From contig NZ_JAVDXW010000001.1 of the NCBI RefSeq assembly GCF_031458135.1, positions 310,001 to 374,000 of the forward strand: a stretch of 64,000 bases of DNA, read 5' to 3'. The notes under the pieces are model-generated. The model made no database searches. It saw nothing but the letters and a program-made list of their open reading frames with translations, and was not told where the DNA came from. Both the position numbers and the translations under genes were made by a program. Shown piece by piece: positions 55,782 to 64,000 of the stretch. Source of the DNA: Haloactinomyces albus (lineage in GTDB: Bacteria > Actinomycetota > Actinomycetes > Mycobacteriales > Pseudonocardiaceae). The first letter of the stretch is position 1. Each line of letters opens with the position of its first letter.

Positions 55782-57176
55782 TCACCCTTCCCGGGCATCG
55801 GTCGAGTCCCGGTGGGTCGTGGTGAGCTCCGGTGGATCGGTGCCCGGCACCGGTGTGGTCCCGAGCCTCCGCCTGCTCGGGCTGCGCCACCGGCCTGTCG
55901 ACCTCGACAACCACGCCAGCGGCAAGGCATACAACGCGATCGCGGAATCGAGTATCCGGAGCACCAGGAAGAAGACCCCGAAAAGCAGGAAGCGAATTTT
56001 GCGGTGGCACAGCGCCACGGTGCATGTCAGAACGATGTCGGGGAGCACGACACCGAACAGCAACGCGGTGAAACCGACATGGGCGGCCACGAAACCGTGG
56101 ATTTCGGCCAGTCCCGGAATGGTGAGCACGATTCCCGTCAGTTCCGGAACGACGAGCAGCAACAGGACGAACGGCAGGAGCACGATCAGGACACCGCTGG
56201 TCACCTGTTCCAGTAGCAACAGCGTGAGCATGCCGGTGAACAGATTCGCACGTGGTCGGTGGCGCCGTACGGTTTGCCACCATCCCAACGCCCACCGTTT
56301 GGTCTGGCGTACGTAGTCCCCGAGGGACCCCGGGTCCTGAGTAACGGCCACGGCAGCCGGGGTGAATCCGACCTTGCCGAGTCCTTTCTGGTACACCTCG
56401 AAGGTCATGTTGAAGTCCTCGATCACGAGGCCGGGTGGGTTCACCTCGATGTGCGGCAGGACTTCCGTGCGGTACAGGCTCGCGAAGCCGGGAATGATGT
56501 GGGTCGCGTTGGCGCGCCGCCAGGTTTGGCCGAACTTGAGCAGGAACTGGGTCAACGCATAGATCCGCTGGCGGTGGCACACCAGCAACTTCCCGAGTGG
56601 CGACAGGCTGCGGCGGCGCCAGTCACTGCGCACGTAGCCCGCCACCGCCACGACGCGTGGATCGTCGAACAACGGCAGCGCCGCTTGGAAATATCCGGAG
56701 TCGACCCGGGTGTCGGCGTCCAACAGCATCACCACCTCGAACCGTTCGACGAGCCGGAAACGTTCGATGGCTTCCTGCAGGGCACCGGCTTTACCGACAT
56801 TGCTGCGTGTCCGGATCACCCGCGCCCCGGTAGCGCGTGCCAGTTCGAACGTGTCATCGGTGGAACCGTCCGAAACGACGTGCACATTCGCTTTCGGGAC
56901 CACGTCCAGGACCGCACGCAGGCTGTCCGCGATGACCAAGCCCTCATTGTGCGCGGGGATCAGAACGGCGACATCCCGCACGGTCAGCGAACCCGCCCGA
57001 ATCGACGACACCTCTCGCTTCGGGGGTTTTCGGAGCGCATGTGCCCCGCGGGACGCGAACCGGATGCCTCCTCGGCGCGTCGTGGGGCCGTCGAGCAGCC
57101 GCAGCAGCCCGATCGTTCCCCAGAGCGTGAAGTTGGCACCGAAGACGAAGACGGCGAGCATCCACCAAGGAATCAC
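55782..57176 (-). CDS. Membrane GT2 processive glycosyltransferase (poly-sugar synthase type)
   Basis: A 464-residue synthase with one N-terminal membrane segment (WWMLAVFVFGANFTLWGTIG) and three to four C-terminal segments. The GT-A core has LIPAHNEGLVIADSLRAVLD, MLLDADTRVDSGYFQAALP (near 157), GLVIEDFNMTFEVYQKGLGK (near 249) and the processive motif QTKRWALGWWQ (near 288). Relatives (IcaA/PgaC, chitin or hyaluronan synthases) polymerise and export beta-linked amino sugars. GTG 57176 follows AAGGGGGG. It is 83 bases downstream of a GH18 gene, echoing pga-type synthase plus hydrolase pairs. Confidence 0.92.
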   Translation of the reverse strand: MIPWWMLAVFVFGANFTLWGTIGLLRLLDGPTTRRGGIRFASRGAHALRKPPKREVSSIRAGSLTVRDVAVLIPAHNEGLVIADSLRAVLDVVPKANVHVVSDGSTDDTFELARATGARVIRTRSNVGKAGALQEAIERFRLVERFEVVMLLDADTRVDSGYFQAALPLFDDPRVVAVAGYVRSDWRRRSLSPLGKLLVCHRQRIYALTQFLLKFGQTWRRANATHIIPGFASLYRTEVLPHIEVNPPGLVIEDFNMTFEVYQKGLGKVGFTPAAVAVTQDPGSLGDYVRQTKRWALGWWQTVRRHRPRANLFTGMLTLLLLEQVTSGVLIVLLPFVLLLLVVPELTGIVLTIPGLAEIHGFVAAHVGFTALLFGVVLPDIVLTCTVALCHRKIRFLLFGVFFLVLRILDSAIALYALPLAWLSRSTGRWRSPSRRRLGTTPVPGTDPPELTTTHRDSTDAREG

Positions 57177-57259
57177 CGAGCCCCCCTTGCAGGAAATTGA
57201 TCGACTTATGAGGCTCCGGCAGTGGGAACTGTCGGGCTCGCGGCGCCCAGGCGGCGCCT

Positions 57260-58486
57260 CTATGTGCCTGCCAGCAGCGTTTCGCGCACTTCGGACCACG
57301 TATCCGTGTCCGCGGGGCCGTACATCCACAGGTACACACCACTGATGCCTGCTTGCCGTGCCGCCAGGAACTTGGCCCGTGAGCTCGCGGCGTTTTCGAA
57401 CCACACCTCGTGCTCGCGCCCCTGCGCATCGGTGTAGCGAAACCAGGGGGACCGACTCGCCTCGTCGAAACGCACCCGCGCTTGGTGCCTCGCCGCCAGC
57501 CGGGATGCTTCCAGCCAGCTCACGGGTGTGCCGTATCCGTCCACCCAGTCGTATCCGTACAGCGGGACCCCCAGAACCACCTTGTGCGCGGGTATTCGTG
57601 TCGTGGCATAGCCCAGCACGTCGTCGATCCAACCGATCGGCGCCACCGGCCCCGGCTCGGATGTCGGCCAGTGATAGTCATAGCCCATCAGCCGGACCTG
57701 ATCGGCAACACGGCCGATTGCCGCGTAGTCCTGCGCGACGTTGCGCTGGTCGTAGCCCGCTTCGCTGGTCTTGGCGAACAGTGCCACCGACAGGAGCTTG
57801 TCGTGTTCGTGCAAGGCATCGGCGAGTTCGGTGATGAAGCCGGTGAACTCGTCGCGGTCGCTTGCCCGCAAATCCTCGTAGTCGATGTCGATGCCGGTGT
57901 AGTTCTCCCGCAGCACCAGCTCGACGATGTCGGTGATGTGCTGCTGTCTGCGTTGCGGGTCGTGCAGGAAACGCGCGACCGGTTCGTAGGCCCACCGACC
58001 GTTGGTCGTATTCGCCAGCGTCGGAATCAAGGGCAGTCCCGACGCGCGCAATGTCTGCAGATACCGGCTCACGTCGTCCGCCTGCTCCACGGGGAACTGC
58101 GGAACGATCCGGCCGTCGGCGCTGAGCCCGTACATCCACGGCGACACCTGGTTGACGGCCTGCCGGTGGTTCATCAGCGCCGATGTGCCCCTGTCCAGAT
58201 GCCAGAACGGTACCGAGGCCACGACGAGATTCCAGTGCCCCGTGGACAGGGGCGTGGGTGTCGTCCGCGAGACCGACACCACGGCCAGCAGGACAACGCA
58301 CAGCAGCAGGATCACCAGATACACCAACCCCTCGATGTGCCAGGACCGGTTCGTGTGTCGGGAAGGGCGAGTGCCCGAGAACATCGACGAAGGCGCCGGG
58401 GCGGGGATTCGCCGATTCCGACCGCCTCGACGGCGGCGCGCGAACGCGAGAAGGATCGGTACCGTTTCCGCCGTGTCGTGTTCCAT
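57260..58486 (-). CDS. Membrane-anchored GH18-family glycosidase-like protein
   Basis: A 408-residue protein. After a basic cytoplasmic N-terminus, a single signal-anchor LVYLVILLLCVVLLAVVSVS (about 55-74) places the rest outside. The GH18 catalytic motif is YTGIDIDYEDLRASDRDEF (about 194-212), with the proton-donor Glu retained. Later segments are VRLMGYDYHWPTSEPGPVAP and HKVVLGVPLYGYDW. The pattern is close to YaaH/spore-cortex and chitinase-like members, which cut GlcNAc polymers. It may trim or release the polymer made by the adjacent GT2. ATG 58486, preceded by GAGGG, starts 17 bases after the epimerase stop. Confidence 0.88.
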   Translation of the reverse strand: MEHDTAETVPILLAFARRRRGGRNRRIPAPAPSSMFSGTRPSRHTNRSWHIEGLVYLVILLLCVVLLAVVSVSRTTPTPLSTGHWNLVVASVPFWHLDRGTSALMNHRQAVNQVSPWMYGLSADGRIVPQFPVEQADDVSRYLQTLRASGLPLIPTLANTTNGRWAYEPVARFLHDPQRRQQHITDIVELVLRENYTGIDIDYEDLRASDRDEFTGFITELADALHEHDKLLSVALFAKTSEAGYDQRNVAQDYAAIGRVADQVRLMGYDYHWPTSEPGPVAPIGWIDDVLGYATTRIPAHKVVLGVPLYGYDWVDGYGTPVSWLEASRLAARHQARVRFDEASRSPWFRYTDAQGREHEVWFENAASSRAKFLAARQAGISGVYLWMYGPADTDTWSEVRETLLAGT

Positions 58487-58502
58487 CACGCCGCCCTCGT
58501 CG

Positions 58503-59492
58503 TCATGGCACGGAGGCCACGGGAACCCGGCGATTTCGGGTGTGCTCGTCGAGCACCGAACGGATGATGTCGTCCAGCGTCCGGGTGGGCCGGAACCCGA
58601 TCAGTTCCCGTGCTCGTGAGCAGTCCGGCACTCGGCGCCACATGTCCTCGTATCCGCTGCCGTACACCGATTCGTACGACTGGTACACGGGTGCACTGGA
58701 GGACCCGGTCATCTCGATGACCCGGTTCGCCAGACGTCCGATCGAGACCTGTTCACTGCTACCGAGGTTGACCGCCGTACCGAATGCCTGCTCGGTACCG
58801 ATGAGCCGCACCAGCGCGGGGACGACGTCCTGGACGTGGCAGAAGCAGCGCACCTGCTCTCCGGTACCGAAGACGGTCAGTGGCGAGCCCTGCAGCGCCT
58901 GGGCCACCAGCCGTGGGATGACCATGCCGTAACGGCCGCTCTGGCGCGGGCCGACCGTGTTGAACAGGCGGGCGATCACCGCACGCAGACCGCACTCCCG
59001 CGCATACGCCTCGGTGAGGCTCTCGTCGAGTGCCTTGGCCTCGGAATAGGACCACCGCGACTTCAACGGCGATCCGACCAGGCGATCGTCGTCCTCGCGG
59101 AGACCGACCTTGCCGTTCTTGCCGTACACCTCGCTAGACGAGGCGAGCAGCAACCGGGCCTCGTACCGGTGGGCGGCCCACACGACGTTTTCCGTACCGT
59201 GGATGTTGGTCAGCAGGCTTTCCAGTGTCCGGTCCCGGATGACGAACGCACCGACGGCGGCGGCCAGGTGAAAGACCACGTCCACCTCCGCGGTCAGCTC
59301 GTCGACCGCGGTGCGATCCAGGATCGTGCCCTGCACGAGCCGGAAGTCGGGGTGTTCGGCGACCGCGGACAGGTTCTCCCGCCGTCCGGTGCTCACATCG
59401 TCGAGGCCGACGACGTGATGACCTTCCGCCAACAGGTGCTCGACCAGGTGCGAACCGATGAAGCCCGCAGCGCCGGTGACCAGTGCCCTCAT
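58503..59492 (-). CDS. NAD-dependent sugar-nucleotide epimerase/dehydratase (extended SDR)
   Basis: A 329-residue extended SDR. NAD motif VTGAAGFIGSHLVEHLL (5-21); catalytic SSSEVYGKNGKVG and YSEAKALDE (Tyr-x3-Lys); LFNTVGPRQSGRYGMVIPRL is typical of UDP-glucose 4-epimerase, UDP-glucuronate decarboxylase and dTDP-glucose dehydratase relatives. It should make a nucleotide sugar for the surrounding glycosyltransferases; the exact product is not fixed. Its ATG overlaps the preceding GT4 stop by four bases (ATGA). Confidence 0.92.
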   Translation of the reverse strand: MRALVTGAAGFIGSHLVEHLLAEGHHVVGLDDVSTGRRENLSAVAEHPDFRLVQGTILDRTAVDELTAEVDVVFHLAAAVGAFVIRDRTLESLLTNIHGTENVVWAAHRYEARLLLASSSEVYGKNGKVGLREDDDRLVGSPLKSRWSYSEAKALDESLTEAYARECGLRAVIARLFNTVGPRQSGRYGMVIPRLVAQALQGSPLTVFGTGEQVRCFCHVQDVVPALVRLIGTEQAFGTAVNLGSSEQVSIGRLANRVIEMTGSSSAPVYQSYESVYGSGYEDMWRRVPDCSRARELIGFRPTRTLDDIIRSVLDEHTRNRRVPVASVP

Positions 59493-60679
59493 CGGTCACC
59501 TCCCGCCGGTTCGGCGGAGGCCACGGCATCGGCCACGAGAGGTTCCGAACGTGGTGACCGCTGCGCGCGCCGGTCCAGCAGACCATCGTAGAGATCGTCG
59601 ATTCTGCCGGTCACGGCGTCGATCCCGTATCTCTCGCGGATCGCCGGGACCGTCTCGCGTGGCAGTCCCGTGGACATTCCCGGTTGGGGTGAGCCCATCC
59701 GGGCAAGCTCGGAAGCGATCTCACGGCGCATTCCCGCCACATCGCCGGGTACCGCGCGGGCGCGGTCGGTCTCGATCCCCGCCATCGCCGGGCATGTCGT
59801 GTACAGCGCGCGAATGCCGTTGGACAACGCCTCCAGCACCGACAGACCGAAGGTCTCCTGGGCCGAGGAAGCCACGAACAGATCCAGCGCGGACAACATC
59901 GCCGCGACATCGTGCCGCTCACCGGTGAAGAGCACCCGGTCGGCCACGCCGTGTTCGCGTGCCACGCCCTCGAGCCGTTCGCGATCCGGTCCCTCTCCGA
60001 CGATCAACAATCCGGTCGTGGCGTCCAGCATCGGAGCCATCGCCGCGATCACCAGGTCGAAGCGCTTGTTCGGATCCAACCGGCCCAGCACGCCGACGAC
60101 GCGGACCTCACGAGCGATCCCGAACTCGGCCCGGATCCGGGCACGATCGGCCTCGTCGAAGGCGACCCTGTCGAAGTCGACACCATTCGGAATCACCGTG
60201 ATCTTGTCCCGCCGCACCCCCCAGCCGACCAGCCTGTCCGCGACCGTGTCCGAGACCGCGATCGTGGCGTCCGAGCACAGGTCCGTGCCCAGGTACAGCG
60301 CCTGCACGCCACGGGTCATCCTCCTGCGCTCCAGATGTGTCCGGCCGATCGAATGCTCGGTGGTCACCACGGCCGGAGTCCCTGCCAGCCGCGCGGCGAC
60401 GCGACCGTAGACACAGGCCCGGTACAGATGGGTGTGGACCACGTCGTAGCGGCCCTGGCGGATCAGTTTCCACAGACGCAACACGGCTGCGATCTCGGTG
60501 TTGCCGGTCATGCCCAGATCGCGGACGCGCACTCCGTCACGCGAGAGCATCTCGGCCACCTCGCCCGGGTTGTAGAGCGTGACGACCTCTGCGTCGTGGC
60601 GAGTGTGCTGAAGCACCGAACGCAGCTGCAGCTCGGCTCCGCCGACGCCCAGCCCCGTGATCACATGCAGAACTCTCAC
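59489..60679 (-). CDS. GT4-family glycosyltransferase
   Basis: A 396-residue GT-B enzyme: VRVLHVITGLGVGGAELQLR at the start, YDVVHTHLYRACVYGRVAAR, VTVIPNGVDFDR-like ITVIPNGVDFDRVAF, VVGVLGRLDPNKRFDLVIAA and the donor E-x7-E motif SSAQETFGLSVLEALSNG. GTG 60679 has GGGAGG upstream and overlaps the phosphotransferase stop by four bases; the open frame to 60769 is not used. It probably adds a sugar to the lipid-linked intermediate begun by the phosphotransferase. Confidence 0.92.
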   Translation of the reverse strand: MRVLHVITGLGVGGAELQLRSVLQHTRHDAEVVTLYNPGEVAEMLSRDGVRVRDLGMTGNTEIAAVLRLWKLIRQGRYDVVHTHLYRACVYGRVAARLAGTPAVVTTEHSIGRTHLERRRMTRGVQALYLGTDLCSDATIAVSDTVADRLVGWGVRRDKITVIPNGVDFDRVAFDEADRARIRAEFGIAREVRVVGVLGRLDPNKRFDLVIAAMAPMLDATTGLLIVGEGPDRERLEGVAREHGVADRVLFTGERHDVAAMLSALDLFVASSAQETFGLSVLEALSNGIRALYTTCPAMAGIETDRARAVPGDVAGMRREIASELARMGSPQPGMSTGLPRETVPAIRERYGIDAVTGRIDDLYDGLLDRRAQRSPRSEPLVADAVASAEPAGGDR

Positions 60680-62130
60680 CGAGAACCTCCCGGAGACGAG
60701 GAGCGGAATCGTCCGCTCCCGACGAGCACGGTCGCCAATGTCCGGGCCACGATCACCGCGTCCATCCACAGCGACCAGTACTCGATGTACTGGTTGTCGA
60801 ATCTCGCCCGCTGCCGGATCGAGGTATCACCGTGCAATCCGTGCACCTGGGCCCAGCCGGTCATGCCGCCCGGCATACGATGTCGGTCCGCGTAGCGCGG
60901 GATCTCCCCGGCGAAGCGCCGCGCGAAGTGCGGCCGCTCCGGACGAGGTCCTACCAGGGACATGTCTCCGCGCACGACGTTGAGCAACTGCGGCAGTTCG
61001 TCGAAGTGTGTCGCGCGCAGCCAGCGACCGAGCCGGGTGCACTGCTGCTCCGAAACCGACCAGTTCTGCTGTGCCCCCGGGGCGACGGTGCGCAGCTTCA
61101 CCACCGATGCCGACCTGCCCGAGCGAGTGACACGTTCCTGGTGGAAGAAGACCCGGCGGCCGCTGCTCACCCGAACCGCTGCCGTGAGCAGGATCAGCAG
61201 CGGGGCGGCCACCACACACAGCAGTGCGCCGAGAACCAGGTCCAGTGCTCGCTTGACCTTCGCCCCCGCCCCCGTGTGGGCGTGGTGCCGCAGCGGAACG
61301 AGCGGAATCCCCCACACCTCGTCGAGGCAGCCCCGGGGCACGGCCATGCCCAGCTCGTGCAGCCGGGGAACCACGCACACGTCGGCGGACAGCGGTCGGC
61401 ACGCCCGCAGCAGCGAGGTCAGCTCCGCCTCGGAAATGGCCGGAGAACACACGAGGACCCGGCTGATGCCGTGTCGACGCACCACCTCACCGAGCTCTTC
61501 GAGCGGCCCCGGCATCGGTGCGCCACTCCGTCCGGAGGAGCCGCGATCAAGAAATCCTCGCGGACGCAGTCCGAGTTCGGGGTGCTCATCGAGCAGTTGG
61601 GCGATGTCGAACGCAGGCGACCCCGTTCCCACGATCAGGGTCGGTTCGTGCCACCAACCGCGCCGGTGCACCGCGCGAAGCACCAGACAGCCACCCCCGC
61701 GGAAGGAGATCAGCGTGCAGGTGGCCAGAAGCGCCGACAGTGCGGCGCCGTCGACAGGCTTCCACGGTAGAAGCAGGATCAGCGGTAGCGCCGCGGCAGC
61801 GGCGATCCGCGGTACCTGGTCGGAGACTCGCAGGCAAAAACGTGTCCGATGCTGCCCCTCGGCAGCCAGAATCGCCAGAACGGTCGGGGCATACACCGCA
61901 CCGAACCACCCCATCCCGGTCACGAGAATCAGTGTCACCAGCGCGAGACCGTCGATCACGGGCATCAGGAAGAAGGGGACGAACCGGCTCGACCGAGATG
62001 TGTCCGCAGTGGAATCCACCGATACGTGCGCGCCCGGTTTCCGTGCGAGTACAGCCGGTGCCCGTGCTGCGGTCTCGACCGGTGGTTCCCGGCGCTCTCG
62101 CCGGTCGGAGGCCAGTTCGGTCACGCTCAT
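60676..62130 (-). CDS. Polyprenyl glycosylphosphotransferase (WcaJ/CpsE type), initiating exopolysaccharide synthesis
   Basis: A 484-residue membrane enzyme that moves a sugar-1-phosphate to undecaprenyl phosphate. N-terminal: a cluster of four hydrophobic segments (about 50-150), then a CoA-binding-like Rossmann region (LIVGTGSPAFDIAQLLDEHP). C-terminal bacterial sugar transferase domain: VKRALDLVLGALLCVVAAPL, VFFHQERVTRSGR, FDELPQLLNVVRGDMSLVGP followed by RPERP, and PGGMTGWAQVHG. It overlaps both neighbours by four bases. Its presence defines the locus as lipid-linked exopolysaccharide or capsule synthesis. Confidence 0.95.
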   Translation of the reverse strand: MSVTELASDRRERREPPVETAARAPAVLARKPGAHVSVDSTADTSRSSRFVPFFLMPVIDGLALVTLILVTGMGWFGAVYAPTVLAILAAEGQHRTRFCLRVSDQVPRIAAAAALPLILLLPWKPVDGAALSALLATCTLISFRGGGCLVLRAVHRRGWWHEPTLIVGTGSPAFDIAQLLDEHPELGLRPRGFLDRGSSGRSGAPMPGPLEELGEVVRRHGISRVLVCSPAISEAELTSLLRACRPLSADVCVVPRLHELGMAVPRGCLDEVWGIPLVPLRHHAHTGAGAKVKRALDLVLGALLCVVAAPLLILLTAAVRVSSGRRVFFHQERVTRSGRSASVVKLRTVAPGAQQNWSVSEQQCTRLGRWLRATHFDELPQLLNVVRGDMSLVGPRPERPHFARRFAGEIPRYADRHRMPGGMTGWAQVHGLHGDTSIRQRARFDNQYIEYWSLWMDAVIVARTLATVLVGSGRFRSSSPGGSR

Positions 62131-63356
62131 CGGCCGGCCCTCTCGACGGTGCGCGGCGTCCGGGCGCTACCTGCCAGCCTGTTCGTCACGAGACGCACCG
62201 CGTAGTCGGAGCCGTAGACGAAGCGCATGACGGGGCCGAATGTCGGCGCGACCGCAGCTCCCATGAAAAACAGTCCCGGTACCGAGGACTGGAAGTCCGC
62301 ACCCACGTGCGGGGTGTGGTCGATGGTGCGCAGCTGCGCCCGCAACTGCGGGCTCAGAAACGGCAGCCGCCGGATGTCGGGGCGGTAGCCGGTGGCGGCG
62401 ATGACATGCTCGGCCGTGAGCACCGAGGACTCTCCCCCGGAACTCCGCAGACCCAGTCGTACGTGCCCGTTGTCGGGTTCGGCCCACTGCACGGATTGGT
62501 CGAGCTGCAGGGGAACCCGGTCTTCCACGCGGTCGCGCAACCACCACGCCCCGGCCGGTCCCATCGCGGTACGCGCCAGCCGCACCCGGGTGAGCGCCGG
62601 AAGGTGGCGGAACCACCGAGGTTGCCGGGAATAGAACCATGTGGACCATCCCGAGCCCAGCCCCGCCTCGGGTTCCCGCATGCGGCGCAGCAGCGGCCGG
62701 TCCAACGCGAGCGGCAGACCATTCCAGGAAATACCGGAAGTACGGGCGACGAGGCGCACTGCCGCACCGGATTCGTGGAGCAAAGCGGCGGATTCCAGAG
62801 CCGACTGCCCCGCACCGATGACCACGACCTCGCGTCCGCGGAAGGCTCCGAGATCCACATGGGCGGAACTGTGCGAACACAGCTCGGAGGGCAAGCCGGA
62901 CAGGGCTCCGGGGATCCGAGCGAAGTGCTCGATGCCGGTGGCCACCACCACGGTGCGCGCCCGGGCACGGTCACCATTGGACAGCACGAGCTCGTAATTA
63001 CCCTGCCTGCCGGTGATCTCGGTGACCAGCACCTCCTCGACATCCGGGGCCTGATGCTGCTGGAACCATTCCCCGTAAGCACGGAAGGTTTCCAGGGACA
63101 CCGGCACGCCGCAGTCGGCATAGTCGCGTCCGGTCTCCCGGCAGAACGCCGCCAGCGTGTACCGACCGGACGGATCGGACAGGCTGGAGGCGAACCCCTG
63201 CGACTTCAGGTACATGCCCTGCGGCATCGCGGTGTGCCAGAGATTCAGCGGCAGGCCGAACTGGCGGTACCGGATACCGGCTCCACGCAGGTGCGCGGCC
63301 AGCGACAGACCGTACGGTCCGGCACCCACAATGGCCACATCGACGGTTTCCTTCAT
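62127..63356 (-). CDS. FAD/NAD(P)-binding oxidoreductase (flavin monooxygenase-like)
   Basis: A 409-residue flavoprotein. FAD motif VAIVGAGPYGLSLAAHLRGA (7-26), a middle NAD(P) motif VVVIGAGQSALESAALLHES, and ATGYRPD followed by the late FFMGAAVAPTFGPVMRFVYG. It resembles single-component amine or thioether monooxygenases and lysine/ornithine N-hydroxylase relatives, but the substrate is unknown. ATG 63356 has GGAAGG upstream and overlaps the ATP-grasp stop by four bases. Placement between an ATP-grasp ligase and the initiating transferase suggests modification of an amino acid or amine bound for the polysaccharide. Confidence 0.85.
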   Translation of the reverse strand: MKETVDVAIVGAGPYGLSLAAHLRGAGIRYRQFGLPLNLWHTAMPQGMYLKSQGFASSLSDPSGRYTLAAFCRETGRDYADCGVPVSLETFRAYGEWFQQHQAPDVEEVLVTEITGRQGNYELVLSNGDRARARTVVVATGIEHFARIPGALSGLPSELCSHSSAHVDLGAFRGREVVVIGAGQSALESAALLHESGAAVRLVARTSGISWNGLPLALDRPLLRRMREPEAGLGSGWSTWFYSRQPRWFRHLPALTRVRLARTAMGPAGAWWLRDRVEDRVPLQLDQSVQWAEPDNGHVRLGLRSSGGESSVLTAEHVIAATGYRPDIRRLPFLSPQLRAQLRTIDHTPHVGADFQSSVPGLFFMGAAVAPTFGPVMRFVYGSDYAVRLVTNRLAGSARTPRTVERAGR

Positions 63357-64000
63357 ACAACTTCCTTCCCGACTACCGGATACGACGACTGCCGCCTGGG
63401 TGCGTGGGCACTCCTCGCCCGCCCCGCCGGAGCCGCGGCACGGCCGGCAGCTCCCGCGCGGCCCGGTCGGTACACGGGCCGACCGGCTCGGTGAGTCCCC
63501 GTCCCGGGGCGAGTGAACGGACGTGTCACAGCACGCCAGCCCATGCGCAGGCACATCAGTCCGAAAGGCGCCGGATCGTCCCGTGCGAACCACGCCGACT
63601 CGTCCACCCCGCGCAGCGAGGCGGCCCACGCCCTGAGATCGATCCGGTTACTGCGCCAGTAACCGAATGCCGCGATGGGGTCGTAGTTCTCCACCACGAA
63701 TCGGCGGCCGACAATCGGTTCTCCCTCCGGAACCGGCTGACCGGTCAGATCGAGATAGGCCGCCACGGCCACGTCGATACCGGCCCGGTCCCGGAACAGG
63801 CGGAACTGTGCTCCGATCCGGGGGTTGAAGTCCAGCAGTTTGTACTGGCCGTCCCGCTCGTCCCAGCGCCAGTCCAGATCCACGATGCCCCGGAAGGACA
63901 GCCGGGACAGCAGTTCCGTGGCCTGCTGTCGTAGTGCCACGTTGTCGGCGCACCGCCCGAGGCTGGTCAGGCCCGCAGGCGCGGGATAGGAACGCTCCTT
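63353..64000 (-). CDS. ATP-grasp family protein, 5' end beyond the window
   Basis: The last 215 codons are visible; the start lies past base 64000. The ATP-grasp core ends with LSFRGIVDLDWRWDERDGQY and KLLDFNPRIGAQFRLFRDRA, where Asp and Asn of DFNPR would bind Mg-ATP. The downstream part (FVVENYDPIAAFGYWRSNRI) and an Arg/Ala/Pro-rich tail follow. ATP-grasp enzymes join a carboxylate to an amine or thiol through an acyl-phosphate; carboxylate-amine ligase members occur in cell-envelope clusters. Its stop overlaps the oxidoreductase ATG. Confidence 0.85.
   Translation of the reverse strand, partial: KERSYPAPAGLTSLGRCADNVALRQQATELLSRLSFRGIVDLDWRWDERDGQYKLLDFNPRIGAQFRLFRDRAGIDVAVAAYLDLTGQPVPEGEPIVGRRFVVENYDPIAAFGYWRSNRIDLRAWAASLRGVDESAWFARDDPAPFGLMCLRMGWRAVTRPFTRPGTGTHRAGRPVYRPGRAGAAGRAAAPAGRARSAHAPRRQSSYPVVGKEVV

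Overview
This window is a high-G+C chromosome segment from a filamentous actinobacterium. The glycine-cleavage/garA neighbourhood matches the mycobacterial Rv1822-Rv1832 region, and the adenosine kinase, MerR and noncanonical methylenetetrahydrofolate reductase-like proteins are actinobacterial types. A fused glycine-sarcosine/dimethylglycine N-methyltransferase of 561 residues, a form described from the halophile Actinopolyspora halophila, points to a halophilic genus such as Actinopolyspora or a relative. The genus is an inference; no rRNA gene is present, and I saw no tRNA gene, transposase or CRISPR array.

Layout. 1-6.5 kb (minus strand): 3'-truncated gcvP behind a tandem glycine riboswitch, a ResR-type MerR regulator, a DUF151 nuclease, garA, gcvH and a CDP-alcohol phosphatidyltransferase. 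7.3-16.5 kb: a choline-transporter-like sodium symporter, a matB/carboxyltransferase pair, a VTT membrane protein, a large catalase and an MFS exporter. 16.6-21.9 kb: an L-carnitine to glycine betaine module (BCCT transporter, XRE-TetR fusion regulator, dehydrocarnitine cleavage enzyme, carnitine dehydrogenase, thioesterase). 22-37 kb: mixed metabolic genes, including a crotonase, CBS protein, RF3, cold shock protein, amino acid dehydrogenase, amidohydrolase, aldehyde dehydrogenase and a fused 2-oxoacid dehydrogenase E1. 37.2-39.7 kb: phoX and a metF-like gene. 40.2-49.5 kb: the betaine synthesis and methyl-cycle cluster (GSMT-SDMT, metK, adoK, metH, ahcY). 50.8-64 kb: a zinc dehydrogenase, then a long minus-strand exopolysaccharide operon with two response regulators and a small kinase-like protein at its 3' end.

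How the genes work together. The theme is glycine betaine. GSMT-SDMT uses three SAM per glycine and releases three S-adenosylhomocysteine. AhcY splits that to homocysteine and adenosine, AdoK removes adenosine, MetH remethylates homocysteine with methyl-THF from the MetF-like enzyme, and MetK remakes SAM. The carnitine module gives a second route to betaine. The CHT-like symporter may bring in choline, although no choline oxidase or dehydrogenase is in the window. The glycine cleavage genes, under a glycine riboswitch, draw on the same glycine and supply one-carbon units.

The exopolysaccharide operon shows four-base ATGA overlaps from an ATP-grasp protein through an FAD oxidoreductase, a polyprenyl glycosylphosphotransferase, a GT4 and a sugar-nucleotide epimerase. 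It continues into a membrane-anchored GH18 protein, a GT2 synthase, a LuxR-type regulator, a second GT4, a HATPase protein and a second LuxR-type regulator.
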